From: Mycolicibacter heraklionensis
GTDB lineage: Bacteria; Actinomycetota; Actinomycetes; Mycobacteriales; Mycobacteriaceae
Assembly: GCF_019645815.1 (NCBI RefSeq)
Contig: NZ_CP080997.1
Coordinates: forward strand, 3,414,880 to 3,478,879
Direction: 5' to 3'
Length of the DNA stretch: 64,000 nt
In this document: positions 26,786-39,121 of the stretch, piece after piece
Layout of the letters: each line of letters starts with the position of its first letter
Position numbering within the stretch: position 1 is the stretch's first letter
The notes under the pieces: model-generated
What the model was told of the DNA's origin: nothing
Database searches by the model: none
The model's input: only the letters and a program-made list of their open reading frames with translations
Translations under genes and position numbers: made by a program

Positions 26786-28134
26786 CCCTTACCAAAGGAA
26801 CACCGCCCGAGGGCACACCGCTGACTCCGGTGCTCAGCAGCTACTGGGACGAACCCGAGTCGTGGACGCTGGAGACGTACCGCCGCCATGACGGCTACGT
26901 CGGGATGAAGCGCGCGCTGGCGATGACGCCCGATGAGGTCATCGAACTGGTCAAAGACTCCGGGTTGCGTGGCCGAGGCGGCGCCGGGTTCTCCACCGGA
27001 ACCAAATGGTCCTTCGTGCCGCAGGGCGACGAAGGCCCCGCGGCAAAGCCCCACTACCTACTGGTCAATGCCGACGAGTCCGAGCCTGGCACCTGCAAGG
27101 ACATGCCGCTGCTGATGGCGACACCGCATGTGCTCATCGAGGGCATGATCGTGTGCTGCTACGCGATCCGGGCCCGCCACGCCTTCATCTACATCCGCGG
27201 CGAGGTGCTGCCGGTGGTGCGCCGGCTGCAGACGGCGGTGGCCGAGGCGTATGCGGCCGGGCTGCTGGGCACCGACATCGGCGGCAGCGGCTTCGACCTG
27301 GACATCACCGTGCACGCCGGGGCGGGCGCCTACATCTGCGGCGAGGAGACCGCGCTGATCGAGTCGCTGGAGGGTTACCGGGGCCAGCCGCGGCTGCGCC
27401 CGCCGTTCCCCGCGGTGGCCGGGTTGTACGCATCACCGACGGTGGTCAACAACGTCGAATCGATCGCCAGTGTGCCGTCGATCCTGCGCAACGGTCCGGA
27501 GTGGTTCCGGTCCATGGGCACTGAGAAGTCTCGCGGGTTCACCCTGTATTCGCTGTCCGGGCACGTCAACCGGCCTGGCCAATACGAGGCGCCGCTGGGC
27601 ATCACGCTGCGCGAGCTGCTCGCCTACGCCGGCGGGATACGCGACGGGCACCGGTTGAAGTTCTGGACGCCCGGCGGGTCCTCGACCCCGATCCTGACCG
27701 AGGAACACCTCGACATCCCGCTGGATTACGAGGGCATGGCGTCGGTCGGATCGATGTTGGGCACCAAGGCATTACAGATCTTCGACGAGACCACCTGCGT
27801 GGTTCGCGCAGCCGGACGCTGGTCGGAGTTCTACAAGCACGAGTCCTGCGGGAAGTGCACGCCGTGCCGTGAGGGCACCTACTGGCTGGTGCCGATCTAC
27901 GAACGGCTGGAGTCCGGCCGCGGCACCCCGGAAGACCTCGACACCCTGCTGGACATCGCCGATGTCCTGTTCGGAAAGTCCTTCTGCGCCTTGGGTGATG
28001 GCGCGGCGATGCCGGTGAGGTCGTCGATCCAGTACTTCCGCGACGAATACATCGCCCACCTCGAGGGCGGCTGCCCGTTCGACCCGAAAGCGAGCATGTT
28101 CGTGCCAGGTGGATCCAACGGCGGTGTGGCGTGA
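26782..28134 (+). CDS. nuoF: NADH-quinone oxidoreductase subunit F
   Basis: This gene encodes 450 residues. It binds NADH, FMN and the N3 [4Fe-4S] cluster. The FMN/NADH glycine-rich motif [13 protein letters not shown] is near residues 63-76, with further NADH contacts in [19 protein letters not shown]. The cluster ligands lie in [13 protein letters not shown] (about 354-363), with a fourth Cys in [10 protein letters not shown]. It overlaps nuoE and nuoG by 4 bases each. Confidence 0.98.
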   Translation: MTLTKGTPPEGTPLTPVLSSYWDEPESWTLETYRRHDGYVGMKRALAMTPDEVIELVKDSGLRGRGGAGFSTGTKWSFVPQGDEGPAAKPHYLLVNADESEPGTCKDMPLLMATPHVLIEGMIVCCYAIRARHAFIYIRGEVLPVVRRLQTAVAEAYAAGLLGTDIGGSGFDLDITVHAGAGAYICGEETALIESLEGYRGQPRLRPPFPAVAGLYASPTVVNNVESIASVPSILRNGPEWFRSMGTEKSRGFTLYSLSGHVNRPGQYEAPLGITLRELLAYAGGIRDGHRLKFWTPGGSSTPILTEEHLDIPLDYEGMASVGSMLGTKALQIFDETTCVVRAAGRWSEFYKHESCGKCTPCREGTYWLVPIYERLESGRGTPEDLDTLLDIADVLFGKSFCALGDGAAMPVRSSIQYFRDEYIAHLEGGCPFDPKASMFVPGGSNGGVA

Positions 28135-30551
28135 CTCAAACTTCTCACCCGGACGGTCAGGAGACGGTGACCGTCACCATCGACGACCAACAGATCACGG
28201 TCCCCAAGGGCACCTTGATCATCCGCGCCGCCGAGCAGCTGGGCATCGAGGTCCCGCGGTTCTGTGATCACCCGCTGCTGGACCCGGTGGCCTGGTGCCG
28301 GCAGTGCATGGTCGAGGTGGAGGGTCAGCGCAAGCCCCAGCCGTCGTGCGCGGTGGCCGCCACCGACGGCATGGTGGTGCGCACCCAGCACACCTCGGCC
28401 GAAGCCGACCGGGCCCAGCACCTGGTGATGGAACTGCTGCTGATCAACCACCCGCTGGACTGCCCGACCTGCGACAAGGGTGGCGAGTGCCCGCTGCAGA
28501 ACCAAGCCATGTCCCACGGGCGCACCGAAACCCGGTTCGAAGAGGAAAAGCGCCACTACCCCAAGCCGATCAACATCTCCTCGCAGGTGCTGCTGGACCG
28601 GGACCGCTGCATCTTGTGCGCACGCTGCACCCGGTTCGCCAACGAGATCGCCGGGGACAAACTCATCGAGATGATGGACCGCGGCGCCCTGCAGCAGGTC
28701 GGCATCTACACCGACACGCCGTTCGACTCCTACTTCTCCGGCAACACCGTGCAGATCTGCCCGGTCGGCGCGCTCACCGGTGCCTCCTACCGATTCCGGG
28801 CCCGCCCGTTCGACCTGGTGTCCACACCCACCGTCTGCGAGCACTGCGCCGGCGGCTGCGCCGAACGCACCGACCATCGTCGCGGCAAGGTGATGCGGCG
28901 GATGGCCGGCGAAGACCCGGACGTCAACGAGGAATGGAACTGCGACAAGGGCCGCTGGGCGTTCACCTACGCCACCCAGGGCGACCGGATCACCACACCG
29001 CTGGTCCGCGATGACAGCGGGAACCTGGTCCCGACTTCCTGGCCGCACGCCGCGGCGGTGGCGGCGCGCGGCCTGGCCGCGGCGCGGGGTCGCACCGGGG
29101 TGCTGGTCGGCGGTCGGGTATCGGCCGAGGACGCCTACGGCTACGCCAAGTTCGCCCGGGTGGCGCTGCACACCGATGACATCGACTTTCGGGCGCGCGC
29201 GGTGTCCGCCGAGGAAACCGCGTTCCTGGCCGCCCGGGTAGCGGGTCGCGGGATCTCAGGGCCGTCCGGGGTCACCTACGCCGATCTGCAGGCCGCGCCG
29301 GTGGTGCTGCTGGCCGGCTTGGAGCCCGAGGAAGAGGCACCGATGGTCTTCCTGCGGCTGCGCAAGGCGGCCCGCAAGAACGCCACGAAGGTGTTCAGCC
29401 TGGCGCCGTTCGCCGATCGCGGGCTGACCAAGATGTTCGGCACCCTGCTGGCCACCGTTCCCGGCGGCGAGGCGGCGACGCTGGACGGCCTGCACACCGG
29501 CGACAAATCCGATCTAGGGCAGCTGCTCCGCCAACCGGGCGCGGTGGTGTTGGTCGGCGAGCGGCTGGCGGCCTCGCCGGGAGCACTGTCGGCGGCAGTC
29601 CGGCTGGCCGAGGCCACCGGCGCGAAGCTGGCCTGGGTGCCGCGCCGTGCCGGTGAGCGCGGCGCGCTGGACGGCGGCGCACTGGCCGGCCTGCTGCCCG
29701 GCGGTCGTCCGCTGAGCGACCCTGCCGCGCGGGCCGAGGTAGCGCAGGCGTGGGGTCTCGACAGCCCCGACGAGCTGCCGTCGCAGGCCGGGCGCGACAC
29801 CGACGCCATCCTGGCGGCCGCCGCCGAGGGGACGCTGGAAGCACTGGTGGTCGGCGGGGTGGAGCCGACCGATTTGGCCGACCCGGCGGCGGCACTGGCC
29901 GCCCTGGACGCGGTCGGATTCCTGGTCAGCCTCGAGTTGCGGCACAGCGAAGTCACCGAACGCGCCGACGTGGTGCTGCCGGTCGCTGCCGCGGCCGAGA
30001 AGTCCGGAACCTATGTCAACTGGGAGGGCCGCCACCGGCGGTTCGGTGTCGCACTCGGCGACACCGGCGCCCTGCCCGACCGGCGGGTGCTCGACGTCCT
30101 CGCCGAGGAGATGGGCGTCGCGCTGGGACTGGCCACGCTGGAGGCGGCACGCGACGAGCTGGCGGGGCTGGGTGTCTGGTCCGGCGAGCGAGTTGCTGCT
30201 CCCGACGTCGCCGCGGGTTCACCGCCGCAGCCCGGTACCGGCGAAGCCGTACTGGCCGGCTGGCGCATGCTGCTGGACGAGGGGCGGATGCAAGCCGGCG
30301 AACCGAACCTGGCCGGCACCGCCCGCAAACCGGTGGCGCGCCTGTCGGCGACGACGGCCGCCGATATCGGTGTGGCTGAAGGCGAACCGGTCACGGTCAG
30401 CACCGACCGCGGCAGCGTCACCTTGCCGCTGGTCATCACCGAGATGCCGGACAACGTGGTGTGGCTGCCGATGAATTCGCACGGCTGCGCGGTGTACCGG
30501 GATCTTGGGGTCCCCCTCGGCGCGACGGTACAGATTGGACGCAGATCATGA
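28131..30551 (+). CDS. nuoG: NADH-quinone oxidoreductase subunit G
   Basis: This gene encodes 806 residues from GTG 28131. It is the large iron-sulfur subunit. A [2Fe-2S] domain (FCDHPLL...[11 protein letters not shown]), the His/Cys-ligated N5 region ([13 protein letters not shown]), a [4Fe-4S] region ([14 protein letters not shown]...CPVG) and the additional N7-type cluster CEHCAGGC with CDKGRW lead into a molybdopterin-oxidoreductase-like C-terminal domain that no longer binds molybdenum. The N7-type ligands are a feature of bacterial enzymes. Its end overlaps nuoH. Confidence 0.97.
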   Translation: MTQTSHPDGQETVTVTIDDQQITVPKGTLIIRAAEQLGIEVPRFCDHPLLDPVAWCRQCMVEVEGQRKPQPSCAVAATDGMVVRTQHTSAEADRAQHLVMELLLINHPLDCPTCDKGGECPLQNQAMSHGRTETRFEEEKRHYPKPINISSQVLLDRDRCILCARCTRFANEIAGDKLIEMMDRGALQQVGIYTDTPFDSYFSGNTVQICPVGALTGASYRFRARPFDLVSTPTVCEHCAGGCAERTDHRRGKVMRRMAGEDPDVNEEWNCDKGRWAFTYATQGDRITTPLVRDDSGNLVPTSWPHAAAVAARGLAAARGRTGVLVGGRVSAEDAYGYAKFARVALHTDDIDFRARAVSAEETAFLAARVAGRGISGPSGVTYADLQAAPVVLLAGLEPEEEAPMVFLRLRKAARKNATKVFSLAPFADRGLTKMFGTLLATVPGGEAATLDGLHTGDKSDLGQLLRQPGAVVLVGERLAASPGALSAAVRLAEATGAKLAWVPRRAGERGALDGGALAGLLPGGRPLSDPAARAEVAQAWGLDSPDELPSQAGRDTDAILAAAAEGTLEALVVGGVEPTDLADPAAALAALDAVGFLVSLELRHSEVTERADVVLPVAAAAEKSGTYVNWEGRHRRFGVALGDTGALPDRRVLDVLAEEMGVALGLATLEAARDELAGLGVWSGERVAAPDVAAGSPPQPGTGEAVLAGWRMLLDEGRMQAGEPNLAGTARKPVARLSATTAADIGVAEGEPVTVSTDRGSVTLPLVITEMPDNVVWLPMNSHGCAVYRDLGVPLGATVQIGRRS

Positions 30552-31777
30552 CCGATCCCTGGTGGTTGATGCTGGTCAAGGTACTGGGCGTCTTCGTGTT
30601 TCTGATTCTGACGGTGGTCCTGGCGATCGTCATCGAACGAAAAGTCGTGGGCCGCATGCAGATGCGCCCCGGACCCAACCGGGTCGGGCCCAAGGGCTGG
30701 CTGCAGAGTCTGGCCGACGCGATCAAACTGGCGCTCAAGGAAGACATCACCCCCTTCAACGTCGACCGGGCGATCTACGCGCTGGCGCCGATCATCTCGA
30801 CCGTGCCGGCGATCACCGCATTCGCTGTGATCCCGCTCGGCCCGGAGGTCAGCATTTTCGGCCACCACACCGCATTACAGCTGGCGGACCTGCCGATCGC
30901 GGTGCTGTTCGTTCTGGCGATGTCCTCGATCGGGGTGTACGGGATCATCCTGGCCGGCTGGTCGTCCGGATCCGCGTACCCACTGCTCGGCGGAATCCGC
31001 TCCACCGCCCAGGTGATCTCCTACGAAGTCGCGATGGGCTTGGCGTTCGCGTCGGTGTTCCTCTACGCCGGGACGATGGCGACCTCGGGCATCGTGGCGG
31101 CCCAGGACCGGGCCTGGTTCGCGTTCCTGCTGATGCCGTCGTTCCTGGTGTATCTGACCGCGATGGTCGGTGAGACCAACCGGGCACCCTTCGACCTGCC
31201 CGAGGCCGAGGGCGAGCTGGTCGGCGGCTTCCACACCGAATACTCGTCGCTGAAGTTCGCGCTGTTCTTCCTCGCCGAATACATCAACATGACCACGGTT
31301 TCGGCCGTCGCCGTCACGTTGTTCCTCGGCGGCTGGCACGCTCCGTTCCCGTTCAACATGTGGCCGGCCGCCAACACCGGCTGGTGGCCGCTGCTGTGGT
31401 TCACCGCCAAACTGTGGGGCTTCATCTTCGTCTACATCTGGCTGCGGGGCACCCTGCCCCGGCTGCGTTACGACCAGTTCATGGCCCTGGGCTGGAAGAT
31501 CCTGATCCCCGTGGCGCTGTCGTGGGTGCTACTCGCCGCGGTGATACGCAGCCTGCGCAACGACGGCTACGAGCACTGGCAGCTGGCACTGGCCGCCATC
31601 AGCACACTGACCACGGTGGTGCTGCTACTGGTGCTGCATCGCAAGTTCAGTGCGTTGAACAGCCGCCTCGATGAACCGGCGCCGGCGGCTCCCGTCATCC
31701 CTTCAGAGGGATCATTCCCGACACCACCGCTGCCGCAACGCAATCCACCGCGGGTCAAGGAGGACGTCAATGGCTAG
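30548..31777 (+). CDS. nuoH: NADH-quinone oxidoreductase subunit H
   Basis: This gene encodes 409 residues from ATG 30548 (ATGA overlap with nuoG). It is a polytopic membrane subunit forming much of the quinone tunnel. Signatures are [21 protein letters not shown] near residue 30 and the matrix-loop motif [21 protein letters not shown] hydrophilic C-terminal tail ([22 protein letters not shown]) extends beyond the core, as in other actinobacteria. The nuoI start lies inside its last 8 bases. Confidence 0.97.
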   Translation: MTDPWWLMLVKVLGVFVFLILTVVLAIVIERKVVGRMQMRPGPNRVGPKGWLQSLADAIKLALKEDITPFNVDRAIYALAPIISTVPAITAFAVIPLGPEVSIFGHHTALQLADLPIAVLFVLAMSSIGVYGIILAGWSSGSAYPLLGGIRSTAQVISYEVAMGLAFASVFLYAGTMATSGIVAAQDRAWFAFLLMPSFLVYLTAMVGETNRAPFDLPEAEGELVGGFHTEYSSLKFALFFLAEYINMTTVSAVAVTLFLGGWHAPFPFNMWPAANTGWWPLLWFTAKLWGFIFVYIWLRGTLPRLRYDQFMALGWKILIPVALSWVLLAAVIRSLRNDGYEHWQLALAAISTLTTVVLLLVLHRKFSALNSRLDEPAPAAPVIPSEGSFPTPPLPQRNPPRVKEDVNG

Positions 31778-32339
31778 TTTGAGAGACGCCCTGGCCGGGT
31801 TCGGCGTCACCTGGAAGACGATGTTCAAGCGGCCGATCAACGACGGCTACCCGGAACGCAAGAAACCGACGGCGCCGCGTTATCACGGCCGTCACCAGCT
31901 CAACCGGCATCCGGACGGGCTGGAGAAGTGCATCGGCTGCGAGTTGTGTGCGTGGGCCTGCCCGGCCGACGCCATCTACGTGGAGGCCGCCGACAACACC
32001 GACGAGGAGCGCTTCTCCCCCGGTGAACGCTACGGCCGCGTCTACCAGATCAACTACCTGCGCTGCATCGGGTGCGGGCTGTGTATCGAGGCCTGTCCCA
32101 CCCGCGCGCTGACCATGACCAACAACTACGAGATGGCCGCCGACAACCGTGCCGAGCTGATCTGGGAACGCGACCAGCTGCTGGCGCCGCTGCAGCCCGG
32201 CATGATCGCGCCGCCGCACGCGATGCCGCCCGGCGCCACCGAAAAGGACTACTACTTGGGCAGAGTCAGCCCGGCCGGGCTCGATGCAGACCCGGACCTG
32301 TTCGTGATGCTCGACCGGGTGAAGCAGGGCAAAGCCTGA
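31770..32339 (+). CDS. nuoI: NADH-quinone oxidoreductase subunit I
   Basis: This gene encodes 189 residues from ATG 31770, preceded by the strong ribosome site AAGGAGG. It is an 8Fe ferredoxin-like subunit carrying N6a and N6b. The two motifs are [12 protein letters not shown] (Cys54, 57, 60, 64) and [12 protein letters not shown] (Cys99, 102, 105, 109). It passes electrons from NuoG toward NuoB. The last base of its stop is the first base of the nuoJ ATG. Confidence 0.98.
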   Translation: MASLRDALAGFGVTWKTMFKRPINDGYPERKKPTAPRYHGRHQLNRHPDGLEKCIGCELCAWACPADAIYVEAADNTDEERFSPGERYGRVYQINYLRCIGCGLCIEACPTRALTMTNNYEMAADNRAELIWERDQLLAPLQPGMIAPPHAMPPGATEKDYYLGRVSPAGLDADPDLFVMLDRVKQGKA

Positions 32340-33145
32340 TGGGCGCCACGCTGCTCGCCTCCGACATCGTCGTCCGCACCTCCACCGGGGAGGCGGTGGC
32401 GTTCTGGATTCTGGGCGTCGTCGCCGTCGTCGGTGCCATCGGCGTCGTCACCGCCGCCAAGGCGGTCTACTCGGCACTGTTTTTGGCGATGACGATGCTG
32501 ATCCTGGCGGTGTTCTACTTCATCCAGGACGCGATGTTCCTCGGGGTGGTGCAGATCGTCGTCTACACCGGCGCGGTGATGATGCTGTTCCTGTTCGTGA
32601 TGATGCTGATCGGCGTCGACTCCGCCGAGTCTCTGGTGGAGACCCTGCGCGGCCAGCGGGTCGCCGCCACGCTCGCCGGGACCGGCTTCGGGATCCTGCT
32701 GATCGCCGGGATCGGCGGCGCGACCATGCACCTGCGCAGCATCGGCACACCCGCTGCCACCAGCGCCGGCTCGGCGGATCTGAGCCAACACAACGTCGAG
32801 GGTCTGGCGGCGCTGATCTTCACCCGCTACCTGTGGGCGTTCGAGCTCACCAGCGCATTGCTGATCACCGCGGTGCTCGCGGCGATGGTGCTGACGCACC
32901 GTGAGCGGCTGCAGCCGCGACTGACGCAGCGCGAGCTGTCCATCCTGCGCTTCCAATCCGGCCGGCGAGCGACACCGCTGCCCACCCCCGGCGTCTACGC
33001 CCGGCACAACGCCGTCGACATCGCCGCGCGCCTGCCCGACGGGACCTACTCCGAGCTGTCGGTGTCGGACACGTTGACGCACCGCTGGGTCGGTGCCACC
33101 GGCAACGCCGAACACGCCAGCAATGGGGAGGAGTCGGGCCAGTGA
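32339..33145 (+). CDS. nuoJ: NADH-quinone oxidoreductase subunit J
   Basis: This gene encodes 268 residues. It is a membrane subunit with about five helices in the first 185 residues, including [23 protein letters not shown], the TM3 segment with the pi-bulge implicated in coupling. The hydrophilic C-terminal extension ([30 protein letters not shown]...) of about 75 residues is much longer than in E. coli but typical of mycobacteria. It overlaps nuoK. Confidence 0.96.
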   Translation: MGATLLASDIVVRTSTGEAVAFWILGVVAVVGAIGVVTAAKAVYSALFLAMTMLILAVFYFIQDAMFLGVVQIVVYTGAVMMLFLFVMMLIGVDSAESLVETLRGQRVAATLAGTGFGILLIAGIGGATMHLRSIGTPAATSAGSADLSQHNVEGLAALIFTRYLWAFELTSALLITAVLAAMVLTHRERLQPRLTQRELSILRFQSGRRATPLPTPGVYARHNAVDIAARLPDGTYSELSVSDTLTHRWVGATGNAEHASNGEESGQ

Positions 33146-33441
33146 ATCCGGAGAACTACCTGTACCTGTCGGCGATGCTGTTCACCATCGGTGCCACCGG
33201 AGTGCTGTTGCGGCGCAACGCGCTGGTGATGTTCATGTGCGTCGAGCTGATGCTCAACGCCGCCAACCTGGCGTTCGTCACCTTCGCGCGGCTGCACTCC
33301 CAGCTCGACGGCCAGATGGTGGCGTTCTTCACCATGGTCGTCGCCGCCTGCGAGGTGGTGATCGGCCTGGCCATCATCATGACGATCTTCCGGGCCCGGC
33401 GATCCGCCTCGGTCGACGACGCGAACCTACTGCGCGGCTAG
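33142..33441 (+). CDS. nuoK: NADH-quinone oxidoreductase subunit K
   Basis: This gene encodes 99 residues from GTG 33142. It is a three-helix membrane subunit. The conserved acidic residue of helix 2 is in [20 protein letters not shown], and helix 3 contains [15 protein letters not shown] with the second functional Glu. It is part of the proton-translocating chain between NuoJ and the antiporter-like subunits. Confidence 0.97.
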   Translation: MNPENYLYLSAMLFTIGATGVLLRRNALVMFMCVELMLNAANLAFVTFARLHSQLDGQMVAFFTMVVAACEVVIGLAIIMTIFRARRSASVDDANLLRG

Positions 33442-33456
33442 GAGTTGGGGAGCTCT

Positions 33457-35394
33457 ATGACGAATCTGAGCCAGCTGAGCTGGCTGCTGGTGGCCCTGCC
33501 GACGGCCGGCGCGCTGATCTTGCTGCTCGGCGGGCGCCGAACCGACCGGTGGGGGCACCTGCTGGCCTGCGCCACCGTGCTCGGCTCGTTCGGGATCGGG
33601 TTGGCGCTACTGGCCGACATGCTCGGCCGCGGCGGCGAGGACCGGGCGATTCACACGCACCTGTTCAGCTGGGTGCCGGTCGGCGCCCTGCACGTCGACT
33701 TCGGGGTGCTGATCGATCAGCTGTCGATCTGCTTCGTACTGCTGATCAGTGGCGTCGGCGCGTTGATCCACATCTACTCGACCGGTTACATGAAGCACGA
33801 CCCCGACCGCCGGCGCTTTTTTGCCTACCTGAACCTGTTCGTCGCGGCGATGCTGCTACTGGTCGTCGCCGACAACTACCTGGGCCTGTATGTGGGCTGG
33901 GAAGGCGTCGGTCTGGCGTCCTACCTGCTGATCGGCTTCTGGTACGCCAAGCCGGTGGCGGCCGCGGCCGGCAAGAAGGCGTTCGTGTCCAACCGGGTCG
34001 GCGACATCGGGCTGTCGCTGGCGATGTTCGTGATGTTCGCCGGCTTCGGCACGCTCTCCTACGACGGCCTGTTCGGCGCCGTCGGCGACGCCGGCCCCAG
34101 CGGGCTGACCACCGCCATCGGTCTGCTGCTGCTGGTGGGTGCCTGCGCCAAGTCCGCGCAGGTGCCGTTGCAGGCCTGGTTGTTCGACGCGATGGAAGGC
34201 CCCACCCCGGTGTCGGCGCTGATCCACGCCGCCACCATGGTGACCGCCGGGGTCTATCTGATCGTGCGGTCCGGCCCGGTGTTCGACCTGTCCCCCGACG
34301 CCCGGCTGGCGGTGGTCGTGGTCGGTGCGGCCACACTGCTGTTCGGTGCGATCATCGGCTGCGCCAACGACGACATCAAGCGGGCGCTGGCCGCCTCCAC
34401 GGTGAGCCAGATCGGCTACATGGTGCTGGCCGCGGGCCTGGGCCCGGCCGGCTACGCGGTGGCGATCATGCACCTGCTCACCCACGGCTTCTTCAAGGCC
34501 GGCCTGTTCCTGGGCTCCGGGTCGGTGATGCACGGGATGAACGACGAACAGGACATGCGCCGCTACGGCGCCCTACGCAGCTTCATGCCGGTGACGTTCG
34601 CGACGTTCGGGCTGTGTTACCTGGCGATCATCGGGGTGCCGCCGTTCGCCGGCTACTGGTCCAAGGACGCCATCATCGAGGCCGCGCTGGCCTCCGGCGG
34701 CACCCGCGGCTGGGTGCTGGGGGCGGTCACCATCCTGGGCGCCGGCATCACCGCCTTCTACATGACCCGGGTGATGCTGATGACGTTCGGCGGCGAACGC
34801 CGCTGGGCCGCCGACGAGAGCGAAGTGAGCGCAGACCGGGCACTGCAGCATCCGCACGAGTCTCCGCGGGTGATGACCTGGCCGATGATCGTGCTGGCTC
34901 TGGGCGCCGTGTTCGCCGGCGGGGTGTTCGCGATCGGCGGGCGGCTGGAGCACTGGCTGGAGCCGGTGGTCACCCGCGTGGCGGAGCCGGTTGCCGAACA
35001 CGCGCATGCCATCCCGGCCTGGCTCACCGGCGCGATCACCCTGGGAGTTGTCCTGCTCGGTGTCGCGGTGGCCTACAACATGTACGGCCGCAAGCCGATA
35101 CCGATCACCGCACCCACCGACGTGTCGGCGCTGACGGTGGCGGCCCGCAAGTATCTCTACGGCGATGCCTTCAATGAGGAGGTGCTCATGCGTCCGGGTA
35201 ACCGACTGGCACAAGCCTTGGTCGGCGTCGACGACCGGGTGGTGGACGGCTCGGTCAACACCACGGCCGGGCTGGTGGCGATCGCCTCATACCTGGTGCG
35301 GCGCCTGCAGACCGGGTTCGTGCGCTCCTACGCGCTGACCATGCTGGCCGGTACGGTCCTGGTCGTCGCGGTAGTGCTGGCGGTACAGCAGTGA
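33457..35394 (+). CDS. nuoL: NADH-quinone oxidoreductase subunit L
   Basis: This gene encodes 645 residues from ATG 33457, chosen over TTG 33445 because GGAGTTGGGG provides a ribosome site before it. It is an antiporter-like proton channel subunit with about 16 helices. It contains the family segments [38 protein letters not shown] (helix 5 with its Glu) and [37 protein letters not shown] (helix 7 with its Lys). The C-terminus includes the lateral helix. Confidence 0.97.
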   Translation: MTNLSQLSWLLVALPTAGALILLLGGRRTDRWGHLLACATVLGSFGIGLALLADMLGRGGEDRAIHTHLFSWVPVGALHVDFGVLIDQLSICFVLLISGVGALIHIYSTGYMKHDPDRRRFFAYLNLFVAAMLLLVVADNYLGLYVGWEGVGLASYLLIGFWYAKPVAAAAGKKAFVSNRVGDIGLSLAMFVMFAGFGTLSYDGLFGAVGDAGPSGLTTAIGLLLLVGACAKSAQVPLQAWLFDAMEGPTPVSALIHAATMVTAGVYLIVRSGPVFDLSPDARLAVVVVGAATLLFGAIIGCANDDIKRALAASTVSQIGYMVLAAGLGPAGYAVAIMHLLTHGFFKAGLFLGSGSVMHGMNDEQDMRRYGALRSFMPVTFATFGLCYLAIIGVPPFAGYWSKDAIIEAALASGGTRGWVLGAVTILGAGITAFYMTRVMLMTFGGERRWAADESEVSADRALQHPHESPRVMTWPMIVLALGAVFAGGVFAIGGRLEHWLEPVVTRVAEPVAEHAHAIPAWLTGAITLGVVLLGVAVAYNMYGRKPIPITAPTDVSALTVAARKYLYGDAFNEEVLMRPGNRLAQALVGVDDRVVDGSVNTTAGLVAIASYLVRRLQTGFVRSYALTMLAGTVLVVAVVLAVQQ

Positions 35395-36965
35395 ACAACA
35401 ACGTGCCCTGGCTGAGCCTGCTGTGGCTGGTACCGCTGGTCGGTGCCGGACTGGTCATCGTGTTGCCGGCCCGGCAGGCAGCACTGGCGAAGTGGACCGG
35501 CCTGCTGGTGAGCCTTGCGACGCTGGCGGTGGCGGTCGTGGTCACCGTCGAGTTCGACACGACCCCGGTGGCCGCGCCCTACCAGTTCGTCGAATCTCAC
35601 TCCTGGATACCGGCATTCGGGGCGAACTACACGCTCGGGGTGGACGGTATCGCAGTGATCCTGGCGTTGTTGACCGCCGGGCTGGTGCCGTTGCTGATGC
35701 TGGCCGGCTGGAACGACGGTGACACCGGCGGCGCCGGCCTCCGCAGCCGCGGCCCGCACGCGTTCGCGGCGCTGACGCTCACCGTCGAGGCGATGGTGCT
35801 GATCTCGCTGGTCTCGTTGGACGTGCTGCTGTTCTACGTGTTCTTCGAGGCGATGCTGATCCCGATGTACTTCATGATCGGCGGCTTCGGGCACGGCGCC
35901 AAGCGTTCCCAAGCGGCCCTGAAGTTCCTGCTCTACAACCTGTTCGGTGGCCTGATCATGCTGGCCGCGGTGATCGGCGTGTACGTGGTGAGCTCCGGCG
36001 AAGGCGCTTCCGGCACCTTCGACTTCCGCGAACTGGTCTCGATCTTCTCCCCGGCCACCACCACCGTGGACCCCGGCGTACTCAAGCTGCTGTTCGCCGG
36101 CTTCATGTTCGCCTTCGCGGTCAAGGCCCCGCTGTGGCCGCTGCACCGGTGGCTGCCGGACGCGGCGGTGGAATCCACCCCGGCGACCGCGGTGCTGATG
36201 ATGGCCGTGATGGACAAGGTGGGGACCTTCGGGATGCTGCGGTACTGCCTGCAGCTGTTCCCCGACGCCTCAACGTATTTCCGCCCGACCATCATCGTGC
36301 TGGCGGTCATCGGCGTGGTCTACGGCGCGATGGTGGCGATCGGCCAGCGCGACATGATGCGATTGATCGCCTACACCTCGATCTCGCACTTCGGGTTCAT
36401 CATTCTGGGCATCTTCGTGATGACCAGTCAGGGGCAGAGCGGCTCGACGCTGTACATGCTCAACCACGGGTTGTCGACGGCGGCCCTGTTCCTGATCGCC
36501 GGTTTCCTGGTCGCCCGGCGCGACGGCGCCCGGGCGATATCGGACTACGGCGGCGTGCAGAAGGTGGCGCCGGTGATGGCCGGCACCTTCATGGTCGCCG
36601 CGATGGCCACCCTGTCGCTGCCCGGCCTGGCCCCGTTCATCAGTGAGTTCCTGGTGTTGATCGGCACGTTCAACCGGTATTGGGTGGCGGCCGCGGTCGG
36701 CTCCACCGCACTGGTGCTGTCGTCGATCTACATGCTGTGGCTCTACCAGCGGGTAATGACCGGCCCGGTCACGCAAGGCAATGAACGCATCCGCGATCTG
36801 GTGCCACGGGAGTTGCTGGTCGTCACACCGCTGATCGCGCTGCTGCTGTTCCTCGGCTTCTACCCCAAACCCGCACTGGACATCATCAACCCGGGCGTCG
36901 AGCACACCTTGACCACGATCGGTCAAACCGATCCGGCACCGCTGACCGCTGAGGGGGCGCACTGA
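35391..36965 (+). CDS. nuoM: NADH-quinone oxidoreductase subunit M
   Basis: This gene encodes 524 residues from GTG 35391, overlapping nuoL by 4 bases. It is an antiporter-like membrane subunit with [23 protein letters not shown] (helix 5, Glu) and [41 protein letters not shown] (helix 7 Lys and neighbours). It pumps protons together with NuoL and NuoN. Confidence 0.97.
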   Translation: MNNNVPWLSLLWLVPLVGAGLVIVLPARQAALAKWTGLLVSLATLAVAVVVTVEFDTTPVAAPYQFVESHSWIPAFGANYTLGVDGIAVILALLTAGLVPLLMLAGWNDGDTGGAGLRSRGPHAFAALTLTVEAMVLISLVSLDVLLFYVFFEAMLIPMYFMIGGFGHGAKRSQAALKFLLYNLFGGLIMLAAVIGVYVVSSGEGASGTFDFRELVSIFSPATTTVDPGVLKLLFAGFMFAFAVKAPLWPLHRWLPDAAVESTPATAVLMMAVMDKVGTFGMLRYCLQLFPDASTYFRPTIIVLAVIGVVYGAMVAIGQRDMMRLIAYTSISHFGFIILGIFVMTSQGQSGSTLYMLNHGLSTAALFLIAGFLVARRDGARAISDYGGVQKVAPVMAGTFMVAAMATLSLPGLAPFISEFLVLIGTFNRYWVAAAVGSTALVLSSIYMLWLYQRVMTGPVTQGNERIRDLVPRELLVVTPLIALLLFLGFYPKPALDIINPGVEHTLTTIGQTDPAPLTAEGAH

Positions 36966-36967
36966 CC

Positions 36968-38572
36968 ATGGCGGGCATGCCAATTCCATCCGTCGAATAC
37001 AGCCTGCTCCTGCCGCTGCTGATCGTTTTCGGCACCGCAGTGACCGGCGTGCTCTTCGAGGCGTTCATCTCGCGCCGGGCGCGCTACGTGATGCAGGTCC
37101 TGCTCGCTGTCGGCGGTTTGGCCGCCGCGTTCGCCGCCATCGTCGCGGTGGGCCGTGACCTGCCGGCCGGTGGTCGCATCGCGGTGCTGGGCGCGGTGGC
37201 CGTCGACCGGCCGGCACTGGTGCTGCAGGGCACCATCGTGCTGGTCGGGATCCTGGCCGTGCTGTTCATCTCCGAGCGCAACGTCGGCGCGGGCGCTCCC
37301 GAAGGTCCGGGCGCGGCCACCGCCCCCGCCGCCTCCCCCTCGCACGCGGGCCTGGACGCGTTCACTCCGCAGGCATCGGCGGTCCCGGACAGCGTCGCCG
37401 AACTCGATGCGGCGCGCGCCGGGGTGACCCAGACCGAGGTGTTCCCGCTGACCGTGCTGGCGGTCGGCGGCATGATGGTGTTCCCCGCCGCCAACGACTT
37501 GGTCACCATGTTCGTGGCGCTGGAAGTGCTCTCGCTGCCGCTGTATCTGCTGTGCGGGTTGGCCCGCTACCGCCGTCTGCTCTCGCAGGAAGCGGCGCTG
37601 AAGTACTTCCTGCTGGGCGCATTCTCCTCGGCGCTGTTCCTGTTCGGCGCCGCCTTGCTCTACGGCGCCACCGGGACGTTGACGCTGCCGGATATCGGTG
37701 AGCAGTTATTCGCCCACAGCAGCGATCCGCTGGCGCTGATCGGCGCCGGGCTGCTGCTGGTGGGCTTGTTCTTCAAGGTCGGCGCGGTGCCGTTCCATTC
37801 CTGGATTCCCGACGTCTACGTCGGGGCGCCGACACCGATCACCGGGTTCATGGCGGCCGCCACCAAGGTCGCCGCATTCGGGGCGATGCTGCGGATCCTC
37901 TACGTCGCACTGCCGGCGCTGCATGACCACTGGCGCCCGCTGCTGTGGCTGATCGCGGTACTGACCATGGTGGTCGCCACCATCGCAGCGATCACCCAGA
38001 CCGAGGTCAAGCGGATGCTGGCCTACTCCTCGATCGCCCACGCCGGCTTTGTGCTGACCGGTGTGCTGTCCGCGATCCCGGCGGGTATCTCCGCGACGCT
38101 GTTCTATCTGGTCGCCTATAGCTTCTCCACAGTGGGCGCCTTCGCGGTGGTGAACCTGATCCGCGGCTCCAGCGGCGAAGAAGAACTCGACATGTCCCAG
38201 TGGGCGGGGTTGGGCCGGCGTTACCCCGTTGTGGGCCTGCTGTTTTCGATGTTCCTGCTGGCGTTCGCCGGTATCCCGCTGACCAGTGGGTTCATCAGCA
38301 AGTTCGCGGTGTTCAAGGCCGCCGCCGAGGGTGGTGCCGCACCACTGGTGGTGGTCGGCGTGATCGCCAGCGGTGTCGCCGCCTACTTCTACGTCCGGGT
38401 GATCGTGTTGATGTTCTTCACCGACGCCCCCGCCGAACCCCCGCACCTGGTGCTGCCCAGCGTGTGGAGCAAGGCGGCCATCGCGCTGTGCGCCGCGATC
38501 ACCGTGCTGCTGGGGGTGCTGCCGCAGCCACTGCTCGACCTGGTGGACGCCGCAACACAATTCGCGCAGTAA
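36968..38572 (+). CDS. nuoN: NADH-quinone oxidoreductase subunit N
   Basis: This gene encodes 534 residues, starting 2 bases after nuoM. It is the third antiporter-like subunit: DLVTMFVALEVLSLPLYLLCGLARY (helix 5 region) and FKVGAVPFHSWIPDVYVGAPTPITGFMAAATKVAAFGAML (helix 7 region with Lys). A Pro/Ala-rich loop near residues 110-150 (APEGPGAATAPAASPSHAG) interrupts the N-terminal helices. It is the last nuo gene. No clear terminator follows; the next gene begins 40 bases later. Confidence 0.96.
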   Translation: MAGMPIPSVEYSLLLPLLIVFGTAVTGVLFEAFISRRARYVMQVLLAVGGLAAAFAAIVAVGRDLPAGGRIAVLGAVAVDRPALVLQGTIVLVGILAVLFISERNVGAGAPEGPGAATAPAASPSHAGLDAFTPQASAVPDSVAELDAARAGVTQTEVFPLTVLAVGGMMVFPAANDLVTMFVALEVLSLPLYLLCGLARYRRLLSQEAALKYFLLGAFSSALFLFGAALLYGATGTLTLPDIGEQLFAHSSDPLALIGAGLLLVGLFFKVGAVPFHSWIPDVYVGAPTPITGFMAAATKVAAFGAMLRILYVALPALHDHWRPLLWLIAVLTMVVATIAAITQTEVKRMLAYSSIAHAGFVLTGVLSAIPAGISATLFYLVAYSFSTVGAFAVVNLIRGSSGEEELDMSQWAGLGRRYPVVGLLFSMFLLAFAGIPLTSGFISKFAVFKAAAEGGAAPLVVVGVIASGVAAYFYVRVIVLMFFTDAPAEPPHLVLPSVWSKAAIALCAAITVLLGVLPQPLLDLVDAATQFAQ

Positions 38573-38612
38573 ACGCCGCATGCCCGTCGTGCGGCGGGTA
38601 CATGATGGACAG

Positions 38613-39101
38613 ATGCACGACGAGTCATTTCAGCAGCTGCTCACCATGCTGGACTACACCATGTTCGTGGTGACCACCGCAACCAACGAGCGCGCCTCGG
38701 GTTGCCTGGTCGGGTTCGCCACCCAGACCAGTATCGACCCGCCGAGGTTTCTGGTGGGAATGTCCAAGCGCAACCACACCTTCGAGGTGGCAGCCGAGGC
38801 CGAGTATTTGGCCGTTCACGTCCTGGCGCGCCGCGATACCGAGCTCGCCCGGCTGTTCGGCGGTCAGACGGGCGACGACATCGACAAATTCGAGCGCTGC
38901 TCCTGGCACAGCGGTCCGGAGGGAATGCCGATCCTCGACGATGCGCCGGCATGGTTCGTCGGCAAGACGCTGCGCCGAATCGACCTCGGCGACCACATGG
39001 GCTACCTGTTGGAACCGGTGGCCGGGTATGCCGCCCAGGGCGCCGATGACCTGCTGTCGCTGTCCGACGTCGACGATCTCGAACCGGGCCACAAAGCCTG
39101 A
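38613..39101 (+). CDS. Flavin reductase-like (FMN-binding split barrel) protein
   Basis: This gene encodes 162 residues from ATG 38613; ATG 38580 would add 11 residues and ATG codons lie between. The N-terminus (MLDYTMFVVTTATNERASGCLVGFATQTSIDPPRFLVGMSKRNHTFEVA) matches the flavin reductase domain, where T-x-G-C-V-G-type segments bind FMN. Such proteins supply reduced flavin or act as FMN reductases. It follows nuoN closely and may be read through from the nuo operon, but it is not a complex I subunit. Its exact partner is unknown. Confidence 0.82.
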   Translation: MHDESFQQLLTMLDYTMFVVTTATNERASGCLVGFATQTSIDPPRFLVGMSKRNHTFEVAAEAEYLAVHVLARRDTELARLFGGQTGDDIDKFERCSWHSGPEGMPILDDAPAWFVGKTLRRIDLGDHMGYLLEPVAGYAAQGADDLLSLSDVDDLEPGHKA

Positions 39102-39121
39102 CGAGACGGATCGAGCGGCGC